A stretch of 64,000 bases of DNA. It comes from Pseudeuparius sepicola. Its lineage: Eukaryota > Arthropoda > Insecta > Coleoptera > Anthribidae. The DNA lies in NCBI GenBank assembly GCA_963920635.1, contig OY987301.1, positions 53,636,560 to 53,700,559 of the forward strand, given 5' to 3'. The notes under the pieces are model-generated. The model was not told where the DNA came from. It worked only from the letters and a program-made list of their open reading frames with translations, and did no database searches. The position numbers and the translations under genes are program-made. Positions 1 through 13,800 of this stretch are shown in pieces. The number at the start of each line of letters is the position of its first letter. Position 1 is the first letter of the stretch.

Positions 1-1820
1 TATGAAATTTTTTAGAAAAATTTGGAGGCCGGAATAGTGTTGTAGGATTCAATTTAAGTCGCATAGGAATTTTCTTTTCGGAGCATGTCAACATTTTTAA
101 AATTGAGAAAGTGCGCTGGTCAGGCACTTAGAAATTTATAGAAAAATTTGGAGGCCGATATCGTGTTGTAGGACTCAATTTACTTCGCATAGTAATTTTT
201 TTTTGGAGCATGTCAACGTTTTTGAAAATTAAAAAAGTGCGCTGGCCAGGCACTTAGAAATTTTTTAGAAAAATTTTGAGGGCGGAATCGTGTTGTAGAA
301 CTCAATTTAAGTCGCATAGGAATTTTCTTTTCGGAGCATGTCAACATATTTGAAAATTGAAAAAATGCGCTGGCCAGGCACTTAGAAATTTTTTAGAAAA
401 ATTTTGAGGGCGGAATCGTTTTGTAGAACTCAATTTACGTCGCATAGGAATTTTCTTTTCGGAGCATGTCAATATTTTTGAAAATTGAAAAAGTGCGCTG
501 GCTAGGCACTTAGAAATTTTATAAAAAAATTTGGAGGGCGGAATCGTGTTGTAGAACTCAATTTACGTCGCATAGGAATTTTCTTTTCGGAGCATGTCAA
601 CATTTTTGAAAATTAAAAAAGTGCGCTGGCATTAGAAATTTTTTAGAAAAATTTTGAGGGCGGAATCGTGTTGCAGAACTCAATTTAAGTCGCATAGGAA
701 TTTTCTTTTCGGAGCATGTCAACATTTTTTAAAATTGAAAAAGTGCGCTGGCCAGGCACTTAGAAATTTTTTAGAAAAATTTGGAGGCCGATATTGTGTG
801 TAGGACTCAATTTACGTCGCATAGTAATTTTTTTTTTCGGAGCATGTCAACGTTTTTGAAAATTAAAAAAGTGCGCTGGCATTAGAAATTTTTTAGAAAA
901 ATTTTGAGGGCGGAATCGTGTTTTAGAACTCAATTTACGTCGCATAGCAATTTTCTTTTCGGAGCATGTCAACATTTTTGAAAATTGAGAAAGTGCGCTG
1001 GCCAGGCACTTAGAAATTTATAGAAAAATTTGGAGGGCGGAATCGTGTTGTACGGCGCACGCAATTTACGTAGGATAGAATTTTTTTCCGGAGCATAACA
1101 ACATTTTTGAAAATCAAAAAATTGCGCTGGCAGGCACTTCGAAATTTTTTAGAAGAATTTAGAGGCGCGAATCGTGTTGTGGGACTCAATTTACGTCGGA
1201 TAGGAATTTTTTTTTTCGGAGCATGTCCACATTTTTGAAAATTCAAAAAGTGCCCTTTCCAGGCACTTTGAGATTTTTTAGAAAAATTTGGATTCCGGAA
1301 TCGTGTTGTAGGGCTCAATTTACGTCGGATGGGAATTTTTTTTCGGAGCATGTCTACATTTTTGAAAATTCAAAAAGTGCTGTGGAGAGGCACTTGGAAA
1401 TTTTTTAGAAAAAATTAGAGGCCGGAATCGTGTTGTAGGACTCAATTTACGTCAGATAGGATTTTTCTTTTCGGAGCATGGCAACATTTTTGAAAATTTA
1501 AATAGTGCGCTGGCCGGGCTCTTAGAGATTTTTTAGGAAAATTTGTATTCCGGAATCGTGTTGTGGGACTCAATTTAGGTCGGATAGGTATTTTTTTTCG
1601 GATCATGTCAATATTTTTGAAAATTCAAAAAGTACTCTGGCCAGGCATTATGAAATTTTTTAGAAAAATTTGAAGGCCGGAATCGTGTTGTACGGCGCAC
1701 GCAATTTACGTCGGATAGGATTTTTTTTTCGGAGCATGACAACACATTTGAAAATCTAAAAAGTGCGCTGGCAGGCACTTCGAAATTTTTTAGAAGGATT
1801 TAGAGGCGGGAATCGTGTTG

Positions 1821-4800
1821 TGGGACTCAATTTACGTCGGATAGGAATTTTTTTTTTCGGAGCATGTCCACATTTTTGAAAATTCAAAAAGTGCCCTGGC
1901 CAGGCACTTTGAGTTTTTTTAGAAAAATTTGGATTCCGGAATCGTGTTGTAGGGCTCAATTTACGTCGCATAGGAAATTTTTTCTCGGAGCATCTCAACA
2001 ATTTTGAAAAGGCACTTAGAATTTTTTTAGAAAAATTTGTAGGCCGGAATCGTGTTGTAGGACTCAATTTATGTCGGATAAACTTTTTTTTTTTCGGAGC
2101 ATGTCAACATTTTTGAAAATTCAAAAAGTGCGCTGGACAGGCACTTAGAAATTTTTTAGAAAAAATTAGAGGCCGGAATCGTGTGGTAGGGCTCAATTTT
2201 CGTCGGATAGGATTTTTTTTCGGAGCATGCCAACATTTTTGAAAATTTAAAAAGTACCCTGGCCGGACACTTAGAGATTTTTTAAGAAAATTTGGATTCC
2301 GGAATCGTGTTGTAGGACTCAATTTAGGTCGGATAGGTATTTTTTTTTGGATCATGTCAATATTTTTGAATATTCAAAAAGTACTCTGGCCAGGCATTAT
2401 GAAATTTTTTAGAAAAATTTGGAGGCCGGAATAGTGTTGTAGGATTCAATTTACGTCGGATAGGAATTTTTTTTTTGGAGCATGTCAACATTTTTGAAAA
2501 TTCAAAAAGTGCGCTGGACAGGCACTTAGAAATTTTTTAGAAAAATTTTGAGGCCATAATCGTGTTGTAGGACTCAATTTACGTCGGATAGGAATTTTCT
2601 TTTTTTAGCATGTCAACATTTTTGAAAATTGAAAAAGTGCGCTGGCCAGGCACTTAGAAATTTTTTAGAAAAATTTTGAGGGCGGAATCGTTTTGTAGAA
2701 CTCAATTTACGTCGCATAGAAATTTTCTTTTCGGAGCATGTCAATATTTTTGAAAATTGAAAAAGTGCGCTGGCCAGGCACTTAGAAATTTTTTAGAAAA
2801 ATTTTGAGGGCGGAATCGTGTTGTAGAACTAAATTTACGTCGCATAGGAATTTTCTTTTCGGAACATGTCAACATTTTTGAAAATTGAAAAAGTGCGCTG
2901 GCCAGGCACTTAGAAATTTTTTAGACAAATTTTGAGGGCGGAATCGTGTTGTAGAACTCAATTTAAGTCGCATAGGAATTTTCTTTTCGGAGCATGTCAA
3001 CATTTTTAAAATTGAGAAAGTGCGCTGGTCAGGCACTTAGAAATTTATAGAAAAATTTGGAGGCCGATATCGTGTTGTAGGACTCAATTTACGTCGCATA
3101 GTAATTTTTTTTTGGAGCATGTCAACGTTTTTGAAAATTAAAAAAGTGCGCTGGCCAATCACTTAGAAATTTTTTAGAAAAATTTTGAGGGCGGAATCGT
3201 GTTGTAGAACTCAATTTATGTCGCATAGGAATTTTCTTTTCGGAGCATGTCAACATTTTTGAAAATTGAAAAAGTGCGCTGGCTAGGTACATAGAAATTT
3301 TTTAGAAAAATTTTGAGGTCGGAATCGTGTTGTAGAACTAAATTAACGTCGCATAGGAATTTTCTTTTCGGAGCATGTCAACATTTTTGAAAATTGAAAA
3401 AGTGCACTGGCCAGGCACTTAGAAATTTTTTAGAAAAATTTTGAGGGCGGAATCGTTTTGTAGAACTCAATTTACGTCGCATAGAAATTTTCTTTTCGGA
3501 GCATGTCAATATTTTTGAAAATTGAAAAAGTGCGCTGGCCAGGCACTTAGAAATTTTTTAGAAAAATTTTGAGGGCGGAATCGTGTTGTAGAACTAAATT
3601 TACGTCGCATAGGAATTTTCTTTTCGGAACATGTCAACATTTTTGAAAATTGAAAAAGTGCGCTGGCCAGGCACTTAGAAATTTTTTAGACAAATTTTGA
3701 GGGCGGAATCGTGTTGTAGAACTCAATTTAAGTCGCATAGGAATTTTCTTTTCGGAGCATGTCAACATTTTTAAAATTGAGAAAGTGCGCTGGTCAGGCA
3801 CTTAGAAATTTATAGAAAAATTTGGAGGCCGATATCGTGTTGTAGGACTCAATTTACGTCGCATAGTAATTTTTTTTTGGAGCATGTCAACGTTTTTGAA
3901 AATTAAAAAAGTGCGCTGGCCAGGCACTTAGAAATTTTTTAGAAAAATTTTGAGGGCGGAATCGTGTTGTAGAACTCAATTTAAGTCGCATAGGAATTTT
4001 CTTTTCGGAGCATGTCAACATATTTGAAAATTGAAAAAATGCGCTGGCCAGGCACTTAGAAATTTTTTAGAAAAATTTTGAGGGCGGAATCGTTTTGTAG
4101 AACTCAATTTACGTCGCATAGGAATTTTCTTTTCGGAGCATGTCAATATTTTTGAAAATTGAAAAAGTGCGCTGGCTAGGCACTTAGAAATTTTATAAAA
4201 AAATTTGGAGGGCGGAATCGTGTTGTAGAACTCAATTTACGTCGCATAGGAATTTTCTTTTCGGAGCATGTCAACATTTTTGAAAATTAAAAAAGTGCGC
4301 TGGCATTAGAAATTTTTTAGAAAAATTTTGAGGGCGGAATCGTGTTGTAGAACTCAATTTAAGTCGCATAGGAATTTTCTTTTCGGAGCATGTCAACATT
4401 TTTGAAAATTGAAAAAGTGCGCTGGCCAGGCACTTAGAAATTTTTTAGAAAAATTTGGAGGCCGATATTGTGTGTAGGACTCAATTTACGTCGCATAGTA
4501 ATTTTTTTTTTCGGAGCATGTCAACGTTTTTGAAAATTAAAAAAGTGCGCTGGCATTAGAAATTTTTTAGAAAAATTTTGAGGGCGGAATCGTGTTTTAG
4601 AACTCAATTTACGTCGCATAGCAATTTTCTTTTCGGAGCATGTCAACATTTTTGAAAATTGAAAAAGTGCGCTGGCCAGGCACTTAGAAATTTATAGGAA
4701 AATTTGGAGGGCGGAATCGTGTTGTAGAACTCAAATTACGTCGCATAGGAATTTTTTATTCGGAGCATGTCAACATTTTTGAAAATTGAAAAAGTGCGCT

Positions 4801-7800
4801 GGCTAGGCACTTAGAAATTTTATAAAAAAAATTGGAGGGCGGAATCGTGTTGTGGGACTCAATTTACGTCGGATAGGAATTTTTTTTTTCGGAGCATGTC
4901 CACATTTTTGAAAATTCAAAAAGTGCCCTGGCCAGGCACTTTGAGTTTTTTTAGAAAAATTTGGATTCCGGAATCGTGTTGTAGGGCTCAATTTACGTCG
5001 CATAGGAAATTTTTTCTCGGAGCATCTCAACAATTTTGAAAAGGCACTTAGAATTTTTTTAGAAAAATTTGTAGGCCGGAATCGTGTTGTAGGACTCAAT
5101 TTATGTCGGATAAACTTTTTTTTTTTCGGAGCATGTCAACATTTTTGAAAATTCAAAAAGTGCGCTGGACAGGCACTTAGAAATTTTTTAGAAAAAATTA
5201 GAGGCCGGAATCGTGTGGTAGGGCTCAATTTTCGTCGGATAGGATTTTTTTTCGGAGCATGCCAACATTTTTGAAAATTTAAAAAGTACCCTGGCCGGAC
5301 ACTTAGAGATTTTTTAAGAAAATTTGGATTCCGGAATCGTGTTGTAGGACTCAATTTAGGTCGGATAGGTATTTTTTTTTGGATCATGTCAATATTTTTG
5401 AATATTCAAAAAGTACTCTGGCCAGGCATTATGAAATTTTTTAGAAAAATTTGGAGGCCGGAATAGTGTTGTAGGATTCAATTTACGTCGGATAGGAATT
5501 TTTTTTTTGGAGCATGTCAACATTTTTGAAAATTCAAAAAGTGCGCTGGACAGGCACTTAGAAATTTTTTAGAAAAATTTTGAGGCCATAATCGTGTTGT
5601 AGGACTCAATTTACGTCGGATAGGAATTTTCTTTTTTTAGCATGTCAACATTTTTGAAAATTGAAAAAGTGCGCTGGCCAGGCACTTAGAAATTTTTTAG
5701 AAAAATTTTGAGGGCGGAATCGTTTTGTAGAACTCAATTTACGTCGCATAGAAATTTTCTTTTCGGAGCATGTCAATATTTTTGAAAATTGAAAAAGTGC
5801 GCTGGCCAGGCACTTAGAAATTTTTTAGAAAAATTTTGAGGGCGGAATCGTGTTGTAGAACTAAATTTACGTCGCATAGGAATTTTCTTTTCGGAACATG
5901 TCAACATTTTTGAAAATTGAAAAAGTGCGCTGGCCAGGCACTTAGAAATTTTTTAGACAAATTTTGAGGGCGGAATCGTGTTGTAGAACTCAATTTAAGT
6001 CGCATAGGAATTTTCTTTTCGGAGCATGTCAACATTTTTAAAATTGAGAAAGTGCGCTGGTCAGGCACTTAGAAATTTATAGAAAAATTTGGAGGCCGAT
6101 ATCGTGTTGTAGGACTCAATTTACGTCGCATAGTAATTTTTTTTTGGAGCATGTCAACGTTTTTGAAAATTAAAAAAGTGCGCTGGCCAATCACTTAGAA
6201 ATTTTTTAGAAAAATTTTGAGGGCGGAATCGTGTTGTAGAACTCAATTTATGTCGCATAGGAATTTTCTTTTCGGAGCATGTCAACATTTTTGAAAATTG
6301 AAAAAGTGCGCTGGCTAGGTACATAGAAATTTTTTAGAAAAATTTTGAGGTCGGAATCGTGTTGTAGAACTAAATTAACGTCGCATAGGAATTTTCTTTT
6401 CGGAGCATGTCAACATTTTTGAAAATTGAAAAAGTGCACTGGCCAGGCACTTAGAAATTTTTTAGAAAAATTTTGAGGGCGGAATCGTTTTGTAGAACTC
6501 AATTTACGTCGCATAGAAATTTTCTTTTCGGAGCATGTCAATATTTTTGAAAATTGAAAAAGTGCGCTGGCCAGGCACTTAGAAATTTTTTAGAAAAATT
6601 TTGAGGGCGGAATCGTGTTGTAGAACTAAATTTACGTCGCATAGGAATTTTCTTTTCGGAACATGTCAACATTTTTGAAAATTGAAAAAGTGCGCTGGCC
6701 AGGCACTTAGAAATTTTTTAGACAAATTTTGAGGGCGGAATCGTGTTGTAGAACTCAATTTAAGTCGCATAGGAATTTTCTTTTCGGAGCATGTCAACAT
6801 TTTTAAAATTGAGAAAGTGCGCTGGTCAGGCACTTAGAAATTTATAGAAAAATTTGGAGGCCGATATCGTGTTGTAGGACTCAATTTACGTCGCATAGTA
6901 ATTTTTTTTTGGAGCATGTCAACGTTTTTGAAAATTAAAAAAGTGCGCTGGCCAGGCACTTAGAAATTTTTTAGAAAAATTTTGAGGGCGGAATCGTGTT
7001 GTAGAACTCAATTTAAGTCGCATAGGAATTTTCTTTTCGGAGCATGTCAACATATTTGAAAATTGAAAAAATGCGCTGGCCAGGCACTTAGAAATTTTTT
7101 AGAAAAATTTTGAGGGCGGAATCGTTTTGTAGAACTCAATTTACGTCGCATAGGAATTTTCTTTTCGGAGCATGTCAATATTTTTGAAAATTGAAAAAGT
7201 GCGCTGGCTAGGCACTTAGAAATTTTATAAAAAAAATTTGGAGGGCGGAATCGTGTTGTAGAACTCAATTTACGTCGCATAGGAATTTTCTTTTCGGAGC
7301 ATGTCAACATTTTTGAAAATTAAAAAAGTGCGCTGGCATTAGAAATTTTTTAGAAAAATTTTGAGGGCGGAATCGTGTTGTAGAACTCAATTTAAGTCGC
7401 ATAGGAATTTTCTTTTCGGAGCATGTCAACATTTTTGAAAATTGAAAAAGTGCGCTGGCCAGGCACTTAGAAATTTTTTAGAAAAATTTGGAGGCCGATA
7501 TTGTGTGTAGGACTCAATTTACGTCGCATAGTAATTTTTTTTTTCGGAGCATGTCAACGTTTTTGAAAATTAAAAAAGTGCGCTGGCATTAGAAATTTTT
7601 TAGAAAAATTTTGAGGGCGGAATCGTGTTTTAGAACTCAATTTACGTCGCATAGCAATTTTCTTTTCGGAGCATGTCAACATTTTTGAAAATTGAAAAAG
7701 TGCGCTGGCCAGGCACTTAGAAATTTATAGGAAAATTTGGAGGGCGGAATCGTGTTGTAGAACTCAAATTACGTCGCATAGGAATTTTTTATTCGGAGCA

Positions 7801-7883
7801 TGTCAACATTTTTGAAAATTGAAAAAGTGCGCTGGCTAGGCACTTAGAAATTTTATAAAAAAAATTGGAGGGCGGAATCGTGT
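1821..7883 (+). repeat. Tandem duplication of a 3.03-kb satellite block
   Basis: Two adjacent copies, about 1821-4852 and 4853-7883, are offset by 3032 bp. The phrase gtgggactcaa occurs at 1820 and 4852, and the class B blocks and the class A block behind them agree along the whole unit apart from a T-run or A-run length change. Each unit is a class B block of about 0.8 kb followed by about 2.2 kb of class A. The join at 4852 switches from class A to class B within ggaatcgtgttgt, in register with the monomer. Confidence 0.85.
2637..4166 (+). repeat. Six-monomer higher-order repeat, 765 bp, two copies
   Basis: Within the class A block the rare variant ttgtagaactaaattta with ggaacatgtcaac recurs at 2821 and 3586, a distance of 765 bp, which is six monomers. 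Neighbouring variants (gaatcgttttgtag, cgcatagaaatt, ttagacaaatttt, ttaaaattgagaaag) recur at the same offset. The pattern is carried into the next 3.03-kb unit (5670-7200) and into 17640-19000, so it predates those duplications. Confidence 0.75.
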
Positions 7884-10281
7884 TGTAGAACTCAATTTAC
7901 GTCGCATAGGAATTTTCTTTTCGGAGCATGTCAACATTTTTGAAAATTGAAAAAGTGCGCTGGCCAGGCACTTAGAAATTTTTTAGAAAAATTTTGAGGG
8001 CGGAATCGTGTTGTAGAACTCAATTTAAGTCGCATAGGAATTTTCTTTTCGGAGCATGTCAACATTTTTGAAAATTGAAAAAGTGCGCTGGCTAGGTACA
8101 TAGAAATTTTGTAGAAAAATTTTGAGGTCGGAATCGTGTTGTAGAACTAAATTAACGTCGCATAGGAATTTTCTTTTCGGAGCATGTCAACATTTTTGAA
8201 AATTGAAAAAGTGCACTGGCCAGGCACTTAGAAATTTTTTAGAAAAATTTTGAGGGCGGAATCGTTTTGTAGAACTCAATTTACGTCGCATAGAAATTTT
8301 CTTTTCGGAGCATGTCAATATTTTTGAAAATTGAAAAAGTGCGCTGGCCAGGCACTTAGAAATTTTTTAGAAAAATTTTGAGGGCGGAATCGTGTTGTAG
8401 AACTAAATTTACGTCGCATAGGAATTTTCTTTTCGGAACATGTCAACATTTTTGAAAATTGAAAAAGTGCGCTGGCCAGGCACTTAGAAATTTTTTAGAA
8501 AAATTTGGAGGCCGATATTGTGTGTAGGACTCAATTTACGTCGCATAGTAATTTTTTTTTTCGGAGCATGTCAACGTTTTTGAAAATTAAAAAAGTGCGC
8601 TGGCATTAGAAATTTTTTAGAAAAATTTTGAGGGCGGAATCGTGTTTTAGAACTCAATTTACGTCGCATAGCAATTTTCTTTTCGGAGCATGTCAACATT
8701 TTTGAAAATTGAAAAAGTGCGCTGGCCAGGCACTTAGAAATTTATAGAAAAATTTGGAGGGCGGAATCGTGTTGTAGAACTCAAATTACGTCGCATAGGA
8801 ATTTTTTATTCGGAGCATGTAAACATTTTTGAAAATTGAAAAAGTGCGCTGGCTAGGCACTTAAAAATTTTATAAAAAAAATTGGAGGGCGGAATCGTGT
8901 TGTAGGACTCAATTTACGTCGCATAGTAATTTTTTTTTCGGAGCATGTCAACGTTTTTGAAAATTAAAAAAGTGGGCTGGCATTAGAAATTTTTTAGAAA
9001 AATTTTGAGGGCGGAATCGTGTTTTAGAACTCAATTTACGTCGCATAGCAATTTTCTTTTCGGAGCATGTCAACATTTTTGAAAATTGAAAAAGTGCGCT
9101 GGCCAGGCACTTAGAAATTTATAGGAAAATTTGGAGGGCGGAATCGTGTTGTAGAACTCAAATTACGTCGCATAGGAATTTTTTATTCGGAGCATGTCAA
9201 CATTTTTGAAAATTGAAAAAGTGCGCTGGCTAGGCACTTAGAAATTTTATAAAAAAAATTGGAGGGCGGAATCGTGTTGTAGAACTCAAATTACGTCGCA
9301 TAGGAATTTTTTATTCGGAGCATGTCAACATTTTTGAAAATTGAAAAAGTGCGCTGGCTAGGCACTTAGAAATTTTATAAAAAAAATTGGAGGGCGGAAT
9401 CGTGTTGTAGAACTCAATTTACGTCGCATAGGAATTTTCTTTTCGGAGCATGTCAACATTTTTGAAAATTGAAAAAGTGCGCTGGCCAGGCACTTAGAAA
9501 TTTTTTAGAAAAATTTTGAGGGCGGAATCGTGTTGTAGAACTCAATTTAAGTCGCATAGGAATTTTCTTTTCGGAGCATGTCAACATTTTTGAAAATTGA
9601 AAAAGTGCGCTGGCTAGGTACATAGAAATTTTTTAGAAAAATTTTGAGGTCGGAATCGTGTTGTAGAACTAAATTAACGTCGCATAGGAATTTTCTTTTC
9701 GGATCATGTCAACATTTTTGAAAATTGAAAAAGTGCGCTGGCATTAGAAATTTTTTAGAAAAATTTTGAGGGCGGAATCGTGTTGTAGAACTCAATTTAA
9801 GTCGCATAGGAATTTTCTTTTCGGAGCATGTCAACATTTTTGAAAATTGAAAAAGTGCGCTGGCCAGGCACTTAGAAATTTTTTAGAAAAATTTGGAGGC
9901 CGATATTGTGTGTAGGACTCAATTTACGTCGCATAGTAATTTTTTTTTTCGGAGCATGTCAACGTTTTTGAAAATTAAAAAAGTGCGCTGGCATTAGAAA
10001 TTTTTTAGAAAAATTTTGAGGGCGGAATCGTGTTTTAGAACTCAATTTACGTCGCATAGCAATTTTCTTTTCGGAGCATGTCAACATTTTTGAAAATTGA
10101 AAAAGTGCGCTGGCCAGGCACTTAGAAATTTATAGAAAAATTTGGAGGGCGGAATCGTGTTGTAGAACTCAAATTACGTCGCATAGGAATTTTTTATTCG
10201 GAGCATGTAAACATTTTTGAAAATTGAAAAAGTGCGCTGGCTAGGCACTTAAAAATTTTATAAAAAAAATTGGAGGGCGGA
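5851..10281 (+). repeat. Class A block, source or partner of 17639-22070
   Basis: This class A stretch reappears about 11788 bp further right: tgttgtagaactaaattt is at 5851 and at 17639. The order of diagnostic monomers (the gctggccaatcac, gtgcactggcc, gtgggctggcatt and ataggaaaatttgg variants) is the same in both. The block contains repeated sub-blocks marked by ggccgatattgtgtgtag at about 7494, 8512, 9900 and 10786. Confidence 0.75.
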
Positions 10282-10859
10282 ATCGTGTTGTAGAACTCAA
10301 TTTACGTCGCATAGGAATTTTCTTTTCGGAGCATGTCAACATTTTTGAAAATTGAAAAAGTGCGCTGGCCAGGCACTTAGAAATTTTTTAGAAAAATTTT
10401 GAGGGCGGAATCGTGTTGTAGAACTCAATTTAAGTCGCATAGGAATTTTCTTTTCGGAGCATGTCAACATTTTTGAAAATTGAAAAAGTGCGCTGGCTAG
10501 GTACATAGAAATTTTTTAGAAAAATTTTGAGGTCGGAATCGTGTTGTAGAACTAAATTAACGTCGCATAGGAATTTTCTTTTCGGAGCATGTCAACATTT
10601 TTGAAAATTGAAAAAGTGCGCTGGCATTAGAAATTTTTTAGAAAAATTTTGAGGGCGGAATCGTGTTGTAGAACTCAATTTAAGTCGCATAGGAATTTTC
10701 TTTTCGGAGCATGTCAACATTTTTGAAAATTGAAAAAGTGCGCTGGCCAGGCACTTAGAAATTTTTTAGAAAAATTTGGAGGCCGATATTGTGTGTAGGA
10801 CTCAATTTACGTCGCATAGTAATTTTTTTTTTCGGAGCATGTCAACGTTTTTGAAAATT

Positions 10860-13800
10860 AAAAAAGTGCGCTGGCATTAGAAATTTTTTAGAAAAATTTT
10901 GAGGGCGGAATCGTGTTTTAGAACTCAATTTACGTCGCATAGCAATTTTCTTTTCGGAGCATGTCAACATTTTTGAAAATTGAGAAAGTGCGCTGGCCAG
11001 GCACTTAGAAATTTATAGAAAAATTTGGAGGGCGGAATCGTGTTGTACGGCGCACGCAATTTACGTAGGATAGGATTTTTTTCCGGAGCATAACAACATT
11101 TTTGAAAATCAAAAAATTGCGCTGGCAGGCACTTCGAAATTTTTTAGAAGAATTTAGAGGCGGGAATCGTGTTGTGGGACTCAATTTACGTCGGATAGGA
11201 ATTTTTTTTTTCGGAGCATGTCCACATTTTTGAAAATTCAAAAAGTGCCCTTTCCAGGCACTTTGAGATTTTTTAGAAAAATTTGGATTCCGGAATCGTG
11301 TTGTAGGGCTCAATTTACGTCGCATAGGATTTTTTTTTTCGGAGCATCACAACAATTTTGAAAATTTAAAAAGTGCGCTGGCCAGGCGCTTAGAAATTTT
11401 TTAGAAAAATTTTAAGGCCGGAATCGTGTTGTACGGCTCAATTTACGTCGGATGGGAATTTTTTTTCGGAGCATGTCTACATTTTTGAAAATTCAAAAAG
11501 TGCTGTGGAGAGGCACTTGGAAATTTTTTAGAAAAAATTAGAGGCCGGAATCGTGTTGTAGGACTCAATTTACGTCGGATAGGATTTTTCTTTTCGGAGC
11601 ATGGCAACATTTTTGAAAATTTAAATAGTGCGCTGGCCGGGCTCTTAGAGATTTTTTAGGAAAATTTGTATTCCGGAATCGTGTTGTGGGACTCAATTTA
11701 GGTCGGATAGGTATTTTTTTTTCGGATCATGTCAATATTTTTGAAAATTCAAAAAGTACTCTGGCCAGGCATTATGAAATTTTTTAGAAAAATTTGGAGG
11801 CCGGAATCGTGTTGTACGGCGCACGCAATTTACGTCGGATAGGATTTTTTTTTCGGAGCATGACAACACATTTGAAAATCTAAAAAGTGCGCTGGCAGGC
11901 ACTTCGAAATTTTTTAGAAGGATTTAGAGGCGGGAATCGTGTTGTGGGACTCAATTTACGTCGGATAGGAATTTTTTTTTTCGGAGCATGTCCACATTTT
12001 TGAAAATTCAAAAAGTGCCCTGGCCAGGCACTTTGAGTTTTTTTAGAAAAATTTGGATTCCGGAATCGTGTTGTAGGGCTCAATTTACGTCGCATAGGAA
12101 ATTTTTTCTCGGAGCATCTCAACAATTTTGAAAAGGCACTTAGAATTTTTTTAGAAAAATTTGTAGGCCGGAATCGTGTTGTAGGACTCAATTTATGTCG
12201 GATAAACTTTTTTTTTTTTCGGAGCATGTCAACATTTTTGAAAATTCAAAAAGTGCGCTGGACAGGCACTTAGAAATTTTTTAGAAAAAATTAGAGGCCG
12301 GAATCGTGTGGTAGGGCTCAATTTTCGTCGGATAGGATTTTTTTTCGGAGCATGCCAACATTTTTGAAAATTTAAAAAGTACCCTGGCCGGGCACTTAGA
12401 GATTTTTTAAGAAAATTTGGATTCCGGAATCGTGTTGTAGGACTCAATTTAGGTCGGATAGGTATTTTTTTTTGGATCATGTCAATATTTTTGAATATTC
12501 AAAAAGTACTCTGGCCAGGCATTATGAAATTTTTTAGAAAAATTTGGAGGCCGGAATAGTGTTGTAGGATTCAATTTACGTCGGATAGGAATTTTTTTTT
12601 TGGAGCATGTCAACATTTTTGAAAATTCAAAAAGTGCGCTGGACAGGCACTTAGAAATTTTTTAGAAAAATTTTGAGGCCATAATCGTGTTGTAGGACTC
12701 AATTTACGTCGGATAGGAATTTTCTTTTTTTAGCAGGTCAACATTTTTGAAAATTGAAAAAGTGCGCTGGCCAGGCACTTAGAAATTTTTTAGAAAAAAT
12801 TTGGGGGCGGAATCGTGTTGTAGGACTCAATTTATGTATGATAAACTTTGTTTTTTCGGAGCATGTCAACATTTTTGAAAATTTAAAAAGTACCCTGGCC
12901 GGGCACTTAGAGATTTTTTAAGAAAATTTGGATTCCGGAATCGTGTTGTAGGACTCAATTTAGGTCGGATAGGTATTTTTTTTTGGATCATGTCAATATT
13001 TTTGAATATTCAAAAAGTACTCTGGCCAGGCATTATGAAATTTTTTAGAAAAATTTGGAGGCCGGAATAGTGTTGTAGGATTCAATTTACGTCGGATAGG
13101 AATTTTTTTTTTGGAGCATGTCAACATTTTTGAAAATTCAAAAAGTGCGCTGGACAGGCACTTAGAAATTTTTTAGAAAAATTTTGAGGCCATAATCGTG
13201 TTGTCAGGACCACATTTTTGAAAATTCAAAAAGTGCCCTGGCCAGGCACTTAGAAATTTTTTAGAAAAATTTGGAGGCCGGAATAGTGTTGTAGGATTCA
13301 ATTTACGTCGGATAGGAATTTTTTTTTTCGGAGCATGTCCACATTTTTGAAAATTCAAAAAGTGCGCTGGACAATCACTTAGAAATTTTTTAGAAAAAAT
13401 TAGAGGCCGGAATCGTGTGGTAGGGCTCAATTTTCGTCGGATAGGATTTTTTTTCGGAGCATGCCAACATTTTTGAAAATTTAAAAAGTACCCTGGCCGG
13501 GCACTTAGAGATTTTTTAAGAAAATTTGGATTCCGGAATCGTGTTGTAGGACTCAATTTAGGTCGGATAGGTATTTTTTTTTGGATCATGTCAATATTTT
13601 TGAATATTCAAAAAGTACTCTGGCCAGGCATTATGAAATTTTTTAGAAAAATTTGGAGGCCGGAATAGTGTTGTAGGATTCAATTTACGTCGGATAGGAA
13701 TTTTTTTTTTGGAGCATGTCAACATTTTTGAAAATTCAAAAAGTGCGCTGGACAGGCACTTAGAAATTTTTTAGAAAAATTTTGAGGCCATAATCGTGTT

